Shown here piece by piece: positions 19,001 through 27,251 of a stretch of 37,560 nt of DNA; positions within the stretch are counted from its first letter, which is position 1, and each line of letters begins with the position of its first letter. Source of the stretch: an uncultured Saprospiraceae bacterium (lineage in GTDB: Bacteria; Bacteroidota; Bacteroidia; Chitinophagales; Saprospiraceae). Position numbers and translations under genes: made by a program. Below the pieces are notes generated by a model. It saw only the letters and a list, made by a program, of their open reading frames with translations. It did not search any database and was not told the origin of the DNA. The stretch is from the NCBI GenBank assembly GCA_938015805.1, contig CALLXF010000031.1, positions 1-37,560 on the forward strand, read 5' to 3'.

Positions 19001-20679
19001 CAGGTATATTCACTACATTCAAAAAGTACAAGAGGCGGCATTACTGGCCAATCTGCTGTACAATTATATTGATCATTAGTAGGTATGGCATCAGCTACAG
19101 AAAATCCCAATTCGTTTGTTAATACTTGATCTATTGGACAAGTAATAATCGGAGCTTCATTATCCATAACCACGATATTTTGATTATGAGTCACTGCATC
19201 AGCTGGCGAACCACAAATATCTTCTACAATCCATTTTCTTATTATTTTAAAAGAATTCTCACTACATCCGTCGAACCTCGTATCGGTGTAACCCACTTGT
19301 ACATTTAAACAAAATGTACCTGATGGAAAACCAGTAGACTCAGGACTCGGATGTCCGTTTTCTAACTCTATCCATGTTCCGCATGGCTTAGGCAATAAAG
19401 CATCAGTCCCAAAAGCCGGATCAAAATCCGCAGGCCATACGACACCTGCTACAGTTGCCTTATTTATAAATATGGTGGTTATACAAGTTCCAAATCCACC
19501 ATACTCATCAGTTACAATCCAAGTTCTTTCTATGATAGCAGAAAAATCAGGATCATCACAAAGAGCTGAAGTTTGTACATCCGTAAATGTAAGGAATGCA
19601 TCACCACAGTTATCAAACCCAGGAAGCTCAAATCTATCGTTACCTAAATAAGTAGATAGTGTTATATTAGTCGGAAAACCAGTGTTCTCATCTAACTCAT
19701 CACAGTCGATAGTTACATCTGGAGCACACTCGATAACTGGTGCTGTTTTATCTTCTATAACCATTTTACTCCAGCAAGAATTACCAGTACACCTCTCTGA
19801 TACTTTGACGATAAGTGTATCTCCTATAAAATCATTACCTATGGTAGGTAATGGAATAGGATTCTCATCAAGATCACAAAGAGCTATCGTGTAAGCATCT
19901 TCTGGAAAAGGCATGTTCTCTAAAAACATATCTGCTGACAATGTAAGAGAGCAGTCTTGGTTCATAGAAACATTTACCGAATTATTACAAACCATAACAC
20001 CAGGTGTTCCATCAGAAACAAATACTGGATACTCTATCGTTTCCATACAACCCGTCTGCATCATAGAAGCAGCGTCATAATCTGTAGAAACGACTAAAGT
20101 AATCGTATACATTCCCGGAAGGGCACCTGCCCAATTTACTGTGACCATGTCACAATTTTCGATGTTAGGATCACCACAATAAGTAATGGTTCTTCCTCCA
20201 TCTATGGACCAATCATAAAATAGATCCTGATCAGATACGGCAGAATAGAAAGTCGCACTTTGCTCATCTGGGCATATCGACTGAGATCCTGATACTGTAA
20301 CTTCGGGATTAAAACAAGTCGCTAGTTCTGGACTGGTCTCATCGACTACAATAGCACCTCCATCAATCGTAAGATTAAATGGCTCGCTATCACTAGTCTG
20401 GAAAGTAACAGAGTAATCACACCCTGCCATTCCATCTGACATTGAAACCAGATCACTAGTCCCAATAGGAAAATCAGGATTAGTCGCATTAAATATGTTT
20501 GAGCTTGACGTAATGGAGGACCCACAGGCTCCATTAAACTCTAGAGTAACCACAATGGCTCCCTCTCCTGCACATGCACAGGTAATCGTTTGTCCATAGG
20601 AATAATGTGTACAAAGCATGCTCAGCAGCATCGACACATATAATACACAGGACTTACTAGATAGTAAAAACTTTCTCAT
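16087..20679 (-). CDS. Large secreted HYR-domain protein with dockerin-like, cohesin-like and T9SS sorting modules (paralogue B)
   Basis: This is the first gene of the tandem pair. The chosen ATG at 20679 starts a normal signal peptide (MRKFLLSSKSCVLYVSMLL, cleavage near SYGQ); an ATG at 20730 would add 17 residues. In the longer numbering, an N-terminal Cys-rich and PKD-like part (FYDWSIDGG near 170) precedes HYR-like modules to about 1110, with joints VIEDKTAPVIEC, VVMDNEAPIITCP and LRDIKAPTPTC. A carboxypeptidase-regulatory-like module follows near 1140-1190, then a dockerin-like segment near 1195-1255 (GVSTIDLVLIQKHLL, then DINNSGHISAIDLIDLRK). A cohesin-like module spans about 1320-1450 (LIGMQFTIEYDADQFQFNGI) and a T9SS type A tail about 1460-1547 (LYQNIPNPFKD ... 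RKMIVIK). Module order is collinear with paralogue A, pointing to duplication plus N-terminal extension. No enzyme domain is seen. Confidence 0.85.
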   Translation of the reverse strand: MRKFLLSSKSCVLYVSMLLSMLCTHYSYGQTITCACAGEGAIVVTLEFNGACGSSITSSSNIFNATNPDFPIGTSDLVSMSDGMAGCDYSVTFQTSDSEPFNLTIDGGAIVVDETSPELATCFNPEVTVSGSQSICPDEQSATFYSAVSDQDLFYDWSIDGGRTITYCGDPNIENCDMVTVNWAGALPGMYTITLVVSTDYDAASMMQTGCMETIEYPVFVSDGTPGVMVCNNSVNVSMNQDCSLTLSADMFLENMPFPEDAYTIALCDLDENPIPLPTIGNDFIGDTLIVKVSERCTGNSCWSKMVIEDKTAPVIECAPDVTIDCDELDENTGFPTNITLSTYLGNDRFELPGFDNCGDAFLTFTDVQTSALCDDPDFSAIIERTWIVTDEYGGFGTCITTIFINKATVAGVVWPADFDPAFGTDALLPKPCGTWIELENGHPSPESTGFPSGTFCLNVQVGYTDTRFDGCSENSFKIIRKWIVEDICGSPADAVTHNQNIVVMDNEAPIITCPIDQVLTNELGFSVADAIPTNDQYNCTADWPVMPPLVLFECSEYTWEVTYKVADQFGNPPPGTQFIDDNITGTYPNFVINDLPVGPVWLRYVVKDECGLSTECRTELIIEDASPPTAVCDLHSNIALDENGWAYAGPETFDDGSFSCGDVTLKIRRVTPGECPEVGSQTAFTDLIKFCCADANSTVMIELQVTSVANGQTATCMIEAFVQDNSNSSFNEPADLSVTVPCGFSFPVNSQSQLNSLYGTPSFSSGICTGSFSEILPAVVNNGDCGSGTLTRKWSYTAASGQVFNEAQVITFTNSTPFTLSEITFPADYSVTGCAGMSVIPEDLPTANGFPTYNPGACSDVFASYDDLVFYDVENTCIKIVRTWTVVDWCAFNGNPGVGIWEKSQIIKISDNTPPVITSGCSLPAVLSGDYDNCSHTLDFTATGNDSCPGTLLWSATIDGVSQTVTVDGDQATISNATLGIGSHTICWTLTDGCDNVDSCCETFSLRDIKAPTPTCVSAITTVIESANGPTTIWASDFEASSFDDCSSMAQLDFAFSSNPNDQFMSFTCADLPNGISDTLEIDIYVFDAAGNFDFCPTMLVLQDNSDYCTDVIGTGNRVGVTGHVYTETDVMVEDVMVELNADMPDFPSMNMTDTDGGYAFSNLEMYEDYNVHAERNDDHMSGVSTIDLVLIQKHLLGIQALDSPYKVIAADINNSGHISAIDLIDLRKLILGIYDELPNNSSWRFVDAAFEFSNPSDPFPYDESMSYPSLDAVMTNVDFIAVKIGDVNSSIDLSNATGNVSNRNNNPLLLSTEDISFTANESIAVPFRMDDQNDLIGMQFTIEYDADQFQFNGITSDVIDITEANFALLQEGVVTVSYDRDEAITVTKDQTLFNLQLTTKKSGSSLDLIKIGSLITNAEAYVLQDNTITETTIAITSDNQKDGFALYQNIPNPFKDNTIIGFDLPEASTATLTVYDATGRVIFAKTDDFVKGYNELQVNASTFTNSGILYYQLNSYTHTATRKMIVIK

Positions 20680-20711
20680 GTAATTTTCGGTTTGTAAAAA
20701 ATTCGTTCTAA

Positions 20712-20754
20712 CACTAATTAAATAATCCAATAGAGATCGCTTTCTCTATTAGTG
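20712..20754 (-). promoter_or_regulatory. Competing inverted repeats in the leader of the HYR operon
   Basis: AATAGAGA and TCTCTATT (20729-20736 and 20743-20750, 6-base loop) can form one hairpin. CACTAAT (20712-20718) and ATTAGTG (20748-20754) can form an alternative that uses part of the same right arm. It lies 33-75 bases upstream of the paralogue B start and so is likely in its untranslated leader. A role in mRNA stability or control is inference. Confidence 0.35.
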
Positions 20755-20787
20755 CGAGTTGTGGGTAGGAACATTGAGTTTATTTTA

Positions 20788-20821
20788 GGCATTACATGCC
20801 CTTCGTCATGCGTATAATGCC
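20788..20821. promoter_or_regulatory. Interrupted inverted repeat upstream of the HYR operon
   Basis: GGCATTA (20788-20794) and TAATGCC (20815-20821) form a 7-base stem, with an inner CATG/CATG pair. It is central enough to act on either divergent gene as an operator, or as a leader hairpin if transcription of the HYR operon starts upstream. Function is not proven. Confidence 0.35.
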
Positions 20822-21080
20822 AACATCTGAGCCAAAGGAATGAACAGATATAAGCTTAATTATATATGATGAGTTATGAGAAAAAACTATTATACATAAA
20901 GACCTCTAGATGTTAAGATTTACTCAAACATTAATTATAAAACTATATATAAAATACACTTTCATTATATTGCAACCAAATTTAATATGAGAGCGTATTT
21001 TACGTATTGATCTCTATTTTAAATGGTTCTTAGTAAGCAGCATTAGTCAAATTCCTGTAGTTCTAATAAAAATTATAATT

Positions 21081-23594
21081 ATGATTCGACATATAACTGT
21101 CATTATTTTTGGTTGTCTTTTGAGCATATCGGCATTTTCTCAGGATTGTATGTTGACAGAGGTCATGATAGATTCTGAAGAGTGTAATACTGATGGAAGC
21201 TATGATATCTCTGTCTTAGTGAGTCCAGAAAACACAGATTTTGATTTATTTGTAAATGGAGATTTCCAAGGGTTCTATACTAGTGATTCCACTTCCATCC
21301 TAATAGATTCCATTATGGGGACAGGTATAGATAAAGATACGATCACTATTTGTCAGAACGATATAGATACATGCTGTTTTACTACGATCATCAATAATCC
21401 TTGTCTATGTGGATTTGCAAATATGACAGGAGAGATCATAGACTGTAATGAAATGGATAGTACATTTTCTATTATTCTAGATTTTGAACCTCAGAACAAC
21501 GGTAGTGGTTTTACTGTAGGAGGTAACGGATCAACCTATGGTAGTTTTTCTTATGCAGATATCCCGATTACGCTCGGACCTATATCCACAGACTTACAAA
21601 ATATTGAGTTTATCTTTTTTGATAATGACGATGTACTTTGCTTTGATTTTATAGAGATAGGTACGGTCGATTGCGAGCTTATAAACGCATGTAACATTAC
21701 CGATGTAGTGGCTACAGCCAATGATTGCAACAGCGATGGAACTTTTAATGTAGATATAACTTTTGAGGTTGTAAATCCCGGAGCACAGGGTTTTACCATA
21801 CAAGGTAATGGCACTAATTATGGTACATTTCCTTACGGTGAAAGTTTATATACCCTAGAAGGAATCAATGGAGATTGTGAGACTATTTATGAGTTTATCA
21901 TAATCGATATAGAAAACAACGACTGTAGTGAAGAGACGGGGTTTATAGAAGTCATCTGTTGCGATATAGAACCGTGTGCTTTTTCTGACTTAACGATCGA
22001 ACAAGGCTGCGAGCCATTTTCAGGTTACGTAATCGACTTTAATGTTTCAGGAAATAGCTCTGAGCTTTTTGATCTTTTTATAGACCAGATGTATTTAGGC
22101 ACTTTTGCATATGCCGACTTACCGATTATCAGTGATTTTGGAAATCCAGTATTCGACGATGAAATCGTAGATGTTCTAGTGACTGATAGCGATAATCCCG
22201 GTTGCACCATCAGCCTTAGTCAAGTAGATATCGGTTGTGAGGAACTGTGCACATTAACTAACTTACTCGTAGAATTACATCCTTGTGATGACGGAACATT
22301 TTTTATAGATTTTGAATTTGATGCTAATTTTACCGGTGGAACTAGTTTTAATCTACAAGGCAACGGCAATCTGTACGGTACATATGAATATGGAGAAACC
22401 TTTTACACCGCAGGACCTTTTACAGGAGACTGTGAGACGATTTATGAATTTGTAATAGTCGACACTAATGCTCCGGACTGCCAGTCTAATACCATAGAAC
22501 TTTTAGAACCTGTATGTTGTGACGAATGTAATATTAGCAATGTATCCATAGATCTAATAGAGTGCAATAGCGAGGAATTACAATTTATTTTAAACTTTGA
22601 TTTTACAGGAACGAGTAATACACTTTTTGATGTTTTCTCACGTGAAGGCTTATTTGGCACATTTACATTAGCTGATTTACCACTGACTATCTCTGGATTC
22701 CCTAATACTGGCAATCAGTTTGAATTTATAAATATCTGTATAAACGACAACGATGACTGTTGCCAAGAATTTGAATGGGATCTAGGAGAATGTTTTGATG
22801 AGATGCTTTGTGACATCGATAATATTAATATCGAGATGATCGACTGTAACTCAGAGGAAATGAGTTTTGTTTTAGACTTCGATTTTGAAAATACAAGCAA
22901 TGCATCATTTGATGTGTTTTCAAGAGATGGTTTATTCAATTCTTATAATTTTGTAGACTTGCCTATTACAATTGCGGACTTCCCTAACACCGGTAATCAA
23001 TTTGAATTTATAAGAGTCTGCGAAAATGATAATGCAGATTGCTGTGAAGAACTAGAATGGGATCTGGGCGATTGTTATGAAGTAGAGGAATGTAGTATCA
23101 CTATAACTAATATAGAATTTCTAGAATGTACTTTTAATAATATCTGGTGGATCATATCAGCAGAAGCAACTAATGCTGGTTCTACGTTTTCTGTATTAAG
23201 TGGAGGTAATACCTATGGCCCTTTTAACTATGCGGACTCTCCTATTACGTTACAAATGCCTCTACAAGCAAATAACGATCAGTACAATTTTACAGTAATA
23301 GACAATGATTTAATGGACTGTCAATCTCAGCAAAACACAACATTCTTAGAAGTCGATTGTGTAACTAGTTCGGAAGAAATTTTAGACAATGACAGTTACA
23401 CTTTTATAAATCATAAGTTATATATTGATAGCAAAATCACTGTTACCAAGTTAACTGTTTACAACGTAATCGGACAAAGAGTAGATTACAGCTACAATAC
23501 TAACGATATATCACTAGAAAAACTAAGTCATGGAATTTACTTAGTAGCTATTAACTATAGTAATAAACAAAAAGTAATTAAGGTTTTTAGATAG
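21081..23594 (+). CDS. Secreted protein of eight Cys-rich ~90-residue repeats with T9SS sorting tail
   Basis: The 837-residue protein is not a family I recognise. A signal peptide covers residues 1-21 (ending SAFSQ). Eight tandem modules begin with a Cys near residues 23, 110, 203, 299, 389, 483, 577 and 671. Each has an opening C-x-(I/L/F)-(T/S/D)-(D/N)-(V/L/I) strand, a second Cys about 10-13 residues later (as in DCN or ECN), a central FDVFSRDGLF- or FTIQGNGTNYGTF-type strand pair with a (Y/F)-A-D-x-P-I-T segment, and a closing NDNxDCC- or DCE-type acidic Cys cluster. Modules 6 and 7 are the most alike. The tail from about 764 is a T9SS type A sorting domain (LTVYNVIGQRV ... KVIKVFR). It is very acidic and rich in Asn, Asp and Cys; a stiff disulphide-bonded surface filament or adhesin is inferred. 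It is divergent from the HYR pair. Confidence 0.75.
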   Translation: MIRHITVIIFGCLLSISAFSQDCMLTEVMIDSEECNTDGSYDISVLVSPENTDFDLFVNGDFQGFYTSDSTSILIDSIMGTGIDKDTITICQNDIDTCCFTTIINNPCLCGFANMTGEIIDCNEMDSTFSIILDFEPQNNGSGFTVGGNGSTYGSFSYADIPITLGPISTDLQNIEFIFFDNDDVLCFDFIEIGTVDCELINACNITDVVATANDCNSDGTFNVDITFEVVNPGAQGFTIQGNGTNYGTFPYGESLYTLEGINGDCETIYEFIIIDIENNDCSEETGFIEVICCDIEPCAFSDLTIEQGCEPFSGYVIDFNVSGNSSELFDLFIDQMYLGTFAYADLPIISDFGNPVFDDEIVDVLVTDSDNPGCTISLSQVDIGCEELCTLTNLLVELHPCDDGTFFIDFEFDANFTGGTSFNLQGNGNLYGTYEYGETFYTAGPFTGDCETIYEFVIVDTNAPDCQSNTIELLEPVCCDECNISNVSIDLIECNSEELQFILNFDFTGTSNTLFDVFSREGLFGTFTLADLPLTISGFPNTGNQFEFINICINDNDDCCQEFEWDLGECFDEMLCDIDNINIEMIDCNSEEMSFVLDFDFENTSNASFDVFSRDGLFNSYNFVDLPITIADFPNTGNQFEFIRVCENDNADCCEELEWDLGDCYEVEECSITITNIEFLECTFNNIWWIISAEATNAGSTFSVLSGGNTYGPFNYADSPITLQMPLQANNDQYNFTVIDNDLMDCQSQQNTTFLEVDCVTSSEEILDNDSYTFINHKLYIDSKITVTKLTVYNVIGQRVDYSYNTNDISLEKLSHGIYLVAINYSNKQKVIKVFR

Positions 23595-23611
23595 AAACTT
23601 TTAGAGCTTAC

Positions 23612-23650
23612 AAAAAAAAAGGGAATCGAATAATCGACTCCCTTTTTTTT
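23612..23650. terminator. Bidirectional intrinsic terminator
   Basis: An A run, then GGGAATCGA, loop ATAA and TCGACTCCC, then a T run, lies between convergent genes (stops at 23594 plus and 23667 minus). The arms pair over about 10 bases with one A-C mismatch, which is G-U in the minus-strand transcript. It suits termination from both sides. Confidence 0.85.
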
Positions 23651-23666
23651 ATCATTATTATGAGAA

Positions 23667-25790
23667 CTATTTAATCATAAACAGATCATCTCCAAGTGTA
23701 GAATTAATCATTACTTTCTCCATAGTCATCGTTAATGGCATCGGTGCCATACCTGTTACAGTTACAGTATGCGGAATCATAATTCCATTTACTTCTTTAT
23801 AATCAGCATATCCTGTTGTAATCGTCATTGCCTGATCTCCAGGACCCATCTCTGATCTAATTTCTTCTACTAGTAAAGAAGATTTTACATCATACAGTTG
23901 CGTCATCTTATCTCCTGAAGGCTTAGTAACTACTATCTTATACGCAGGATTCCCATCGACTGGCTGCGTTCCTTTTAATTCTGACTTATACCCATTGGAT
24001 GTAAATCCTAACTGCGGGAATATCATTGCACTTTCTTTTGCTTGATCCATTTCTTTTCCAGACGTAGCTACTATTCCGTTAGTAGATACTTTAGTTCCAT
24101 CATAAATCATATCATTCATCACATTTCCAGCCATGATAAACTTCTGTCTCACCTTAGCGTTATTTACTACAAAAGATTCTACTGATAGTTTTTGGCCCAT
24201 CATCTCTGCGGCCCCGATCGTAGTCATATTTTTTACAGTCATCACTTTATCCTTTCCACCTATCGCTGCAATATAATCCTCTAAGACTGTCGCTGCTGTA
24301 ATGTCTGATGGAAGTTCTGCATCATCATACTTTACTTCATTCCCAAAGGCATCATAATAATCGATCACTCCATCCGCATCAAAACGAAGAAGCTTATCAG
24401 CAATATCATCTTTACTTCCTACCACGATTACATATGCATTATCAGGTCTAATGTATTTTTTAGCCACTCTCTTAACATCAGCTTCCGTAATAGCATCCAA
24501 CTTAGACAAGTAGGTATTGTAGTAATCATCTGGTAAATTATATCGCGATTTATTTAAAGCAAATCGAGCAATAGTTTGAGGAGATTCCAATGATCTTGCA
24601 AAACTACCGGCAAGAGAATTTTTAGTCAGTTGTATATCCTCTTCCGCAAATCCCTCAGTTATCATTCTGTCTAGTTCAAATAAAAACTCATGAACGGAGC
24701 TATCTGTCACTTCGTTTCTTACACTTGCAGAAGCATTAAAATTACCTACTAATCGATCTGCTCTCAAACTCGATCTAGCTCCATAAGTATATGCTTTATC
24801 TTCCCTCAGATTTTGCATCAATCTCCCTGAAAAAATTCCTCCTCCTAAAATAGAATTCATTACTCTAGCAGCGATTAGATCATCATCTGCTAATTTTAAA
24901 TCGACGGGATAAGTAATTCTTATTACTGATTGTACTGCACCATCTTTATTTACCACAGCTACCTTTCTCTCACCAGGAGCAGAAGGCTTCTTGTAATTTA
25001 CTGTCGGAATTTTACCTTTCTTCCAATTACCAAAGTACTTCTCAACATTGGCTTTAGCCACCGCTGGAGAGATATCTCCTACCACTACTAAGTATGCATT
25101 ATTAGGCTTAAAGTAGGTATTGTAATATTCTTTACACTTGTCGATTGTGATACTTTTTACAGTCTCCTCTGTTTGCACCTCTCCGTAAGGATGACCTTTT
25201 CCATTATTTAAAATGGTAGCTACATTTCCTGCCATAGCATTAGGATCTGTTTTAGAAGACGCAATCCCAGAGATCGTTTGCTTTTTAATTTTCTCAAATT
25301 CATCAGCATTAAAAGATGGATTAAAAAGAATATCCGTCATCAAGCTCAACAGTTTGTCTTGATGCTTAGTTAGGGTCGAGGCAAAAACACCACTTCCTGA
25401 TGTAGATAAATTTGCACCGATAAAATCTACAGCTTCATCTATGTCTGCTTTTGATTTTGTGGTAGTTCCTGTTTTCATCAGTTGGCCTGCAATGGTAACG
25501 TAACCCGCCTGATCTCCTTCTACGATTGCATCGTGATCCAGAGACAACTGGTAGGAAACTCTCGGTAATTTATGGTTTTCCACTACAATTACTTTTAGCC
25601 CATTATCCAACTCGAAAGAAGTACTAATTCCTAATTCGATGGATCTAGCTGGAGCAGGTGAAGGAGCAGTGGCTCTCCAAGCTTCTTTTTTTAACATAGG
25701 TGCTTCCTTCATCACTTTATCAGCATTGGACTTATTACATCCTATGGCTATCAGTGAGAAAAAAGATAATATATATAATAGATTTCGCAT
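23667..25790 (-). CDS. M16 family peptidase-like lipoprotein lacking the zinc motif, with extra C-terminal domain
   Basis: This is the partner subunit of a paired M16 (insulinase/processing-peptidase) system. The start at 25790 gives a clean lipoprotein signal (SLIAIGC); an ATG at 25826 overlaps the upstream stop as TAATG and is also possible. The M16 N-terminal domain begins about residue 50 (FELDNGLKVIVVENHKLP), but where the active partner has HxxEH this protein has none (AGQLMKTGTT), so it is not itself a protease. The second M16 domain holds YFNTYFKPNNAYLVVVGDI-like sequence near 230 and GGGIFSGRLMQNLREDKAY near 340, with the arginine/tyrosine substrate-binding region. Residues about 510-719 form an additional beta-rich domain resembling LolA/LolB-fold lipoprotein carriers (YDVKSSLLVEE, GIMIPHTV). 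It is periplasmic or outer-membrane attached, and translationally coupled to the active partner. Confidence 0.88.
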   Translation of the reverse strand: MRNLLYILSFFSLIAIGCNKSNADKVMKEAPMLKKEAWRATAPSPAPARSIELGISTSFELDNGLKVIVVENHKLPRVSYQLSLDHDAIVEGDQAGYVTIAGQLMKTGTTTKSKADIDEAVDFIGANLSTSGSGVFASTLTKHQDKLLSLMTDILFNPSFNADEFEKIKKQTISGIASSKTDPNAMAGNVATILNNGKGHPYGEVQTEETVKSITIDKCKEYYNTYFKPNNAYLVVVGDISPAVAKANVEKYFGNWKKGKIPTVNYKKPSAPGERKVAVVNKDGAVQSVIRITYPVDLKLADDDLIAARVMNSILGGGIFSGRLMQNLREDKAYTYGARSSLRADRLVGNFNASASVRNEVTDSSVHEFLFELDRMITEGFAEEDIQLTKNSLAGSFARSLESPQTIARFALNKSRYNLPDDYYNTYLSKLDAITEADVKRVAKKYIRPDNAYVIVVGSKDDIADKLLRFDADGVIDYYDAFGNEVKYDDAELPSDITAATVLEDYIAAIGGKDKVMTVKNMTTIGAAEMMGQKLSVESFVVNNAKVRQKFIMAGNVMNDMIYDGTKVSTNGIVATSGKEMDQAKESAMIFPQLGFTSNGYKSELKGTQPVDGNPAYKIVVTKPSGDKMTQLYDVKSSLLVEEIRSEMGPGDQAMTITTGYADYKEVNGIMIPHTVTVTGMAPMPLTMTMEKVMINSTLGDDLFMIK

Positions 25791-25825
25791 TTCTATTGAT
25801 TTGATTTTTTTAGAAAATAGGTTCA

Positions 25826-27148
25826 TTAAGGATTTGCTTGTTTAGGTAGATAGTAAAGGACTACTCTATTATCCTTTTTATAATATTGCTTTGCTACTCT
25901 CTGGATATCCTCTTTAGTAACAGCCAGATATCTCTCTAACTCTGTATTTATTAAATTAGCATCACCAAAGTACATATGATAATTTGCAAGACTCTCAGCA
26001 ATTCCCGCTACTCTAGAATTCCCACTCACAAAATCATTTTCTACCTGATTCTTTAATTTTTGGAATTCTTTATCTGAGATCAGTTCGTCCTGCACTTTTT
26101 TTATCTCAGCATCTATAGCGGCTTCCATTTCTGCAGGATCTACTCCCATATTAGTAATCCCAAATGCGATAGACACACCAGGATCTTCCATATCTAAAGG
26201 AAAATTACCTACAAACAAGGCTTTCTGCTGCTCATCTACTAGAGCTCTGTATAACCTAGAACTTTCGCCTTGAGATAATAACTGTCCTAACATAGAAACT
26301 GCATAAAAATCTGGCGTTCCTTGAGCTGGAATCCTGTAAGTCTGCACTACAGCTGGCAACTGTATATTATCATAAATCGTATCTCTTACTTCGCCTCCTA
26401 ATGCTGGTTCTACTACAGATGGTCTATAAATCGGCTTTGTTCCTTTAGGAATACTAGCAAAATAAGTATTGATCCATGTCTTTGCTTGCTCTATATCTAT
26501 ATCCCCTGCGATAGAAAGTACTGCGTTATTAGGCACATAAAAATCTTTATAGAAATTTACATAATCTGCTTCTTCTGCTGCATCCAAATGCTCCATGTAT
26601 CCGATAATCGGCCACTTATATGGGTGCTCCTTAAATGCTCTTACCATAGCCTCTTGTAAAATCGATCCATAAGGCTGATTATCGATACGCTGACGTCTTT
26701 CCTCCTTAACCACTTCTCTTTGAGTTTCTATCCCTTTCTGGTTTACAACAGCATGCAATAATCTTTCTGACTCTAACCATAGACCTAATTCTAGTTGGTT
26801 AGAAGGTAAAATTTCATAGTAATATGTACGATCAAAACTCGTATTCGCGTTAAGCGTCCCACCAGCTTTTTCCACATACTTATCATACTCTCCTCTTCCT
26901 ATGTTTGCGGAACCTTCAAAAAGTAAGTGTTCAAAAAAGTGAGCAAAACCTGTTTTGTCCGGTTTTTCATTTTTTGAACCTACATGATACATAATGGATA
27001 CAGCTACGATAGGAGTTGATTTATCCTGATGTAAAATTACATGCAGTCCATTATCTAAATCGTACTCTACAAAGTCGACCTTGTTCATCTGTGCAGATGC
27101 TGTTAGTCCACTTATGAGTAGAACAAATAGTAATACAATGTTTTTCAT
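25826..27148 (-). CDS. M16 family zinc metallopeptidase (active subunit), secreted
   Basis: The start at 27148 gives a signal peptide (MKNIVLLFVLLISGLTASAQ); an upstream ATG at 27196 would add 16 unlikely residues. The protein is 440 residues. The inverted zinc motif HxxEH is His70-Phe-Phe-Glu73-His74, and the third ligand is expected in REVVKEERR near 144-152. A typical NTSFDRTYYYE segment lies near 102-112, and the second M16 domain begins near 190 (FYVPNNAVLSIAGDI). It is predicted to degrade peptides in the periplasm as a heterodimer with the following M16-like lipoprotein, whose ORF begins in the stop codon (TAATG). The size matches the half-size bacterial M16B subunits. Confidence 0.93.
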   Translation of the reverse strand: MKNIVLLFVLLISGLTASAQMNKVDFVEYDLDNGLHVILHQDKSTPIVAVSIMYHVGSKNEKPDKTGFAHFFEHLLFEGSANIGRGEYDKYVEKAGGTLNANTSFDRTYYYEILPSNQLELGLWLESERLLHAVVNQKGIETQREVVKEERRQRIDNQPYGSILQEAMVRAFKEHPYKWPIIGYMEHLDAAEEADYVNFYKDFYVPNNAVLSIAGDIDIEQAKTWINTYFASIPKGTKPIYRPSVVEPALGGEVRDTIYDNIQLPAVVQTYRIPAQGTPDFYAVSMLGQLLSQGESSRLYRALVDEQQKALFVGNFPLDMEDPGVSIAFGITNMGVDPAEMEAAIDAEIKKVQDELISDKEFQKLKNQVENDFVSGNSRVAGIAESLANYHMYFGDANLINTELERYLAVTKEDIQRVAKQYYKKDNRVVLYYLPKQANP

Positions 27149-27251
27149 TTGGAATGTGTTTGTAAGAAATTTATTATGAATTGCGAATATACTCATGAAG
27201 CCGATAAATCGATCTATTATTTCTACTAATCTGTAGGTTTTATAGTCTAGT

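Larger units (their letters stand above)
20680..21080. other. Divergent intergenic region between the HYR pair and the eight-repeat protein gene
   Basis: About 400 bases without a supportable ORF lie between two divergent, highly expressed-looking surface-protein genes. Both promoters must be here, but no clear TAnnTTTG box was found. The half nearer the HYR genes contains the two inverted repeats listed separately; the half nearer the plus-strand gene (20870-21060) is AT-rich without clear structure. Confidence 0.6.

Noticed and set aside
21551-22939. Several minus-strand ORFs opposite the eight-repeat gene
   Set aside because: They recur with the repeat period, so they are shadows of the repeated modules rather than independent genes.
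12154-23594. Mobile element or recent transfer explaining the large surface-protein island
   Set aside because: No transposase, integrase, terminal repeat or tRNA boundary is visible, and base use looks like the flanking genes.
23667-25790. Second M16 protein as a decayed pseudogene because it lacks HxxEH
   Set aside because: Loss of the zinc motif in one member is normal for paired M16 systems; the reading frame is intact and coupled to the active partner.
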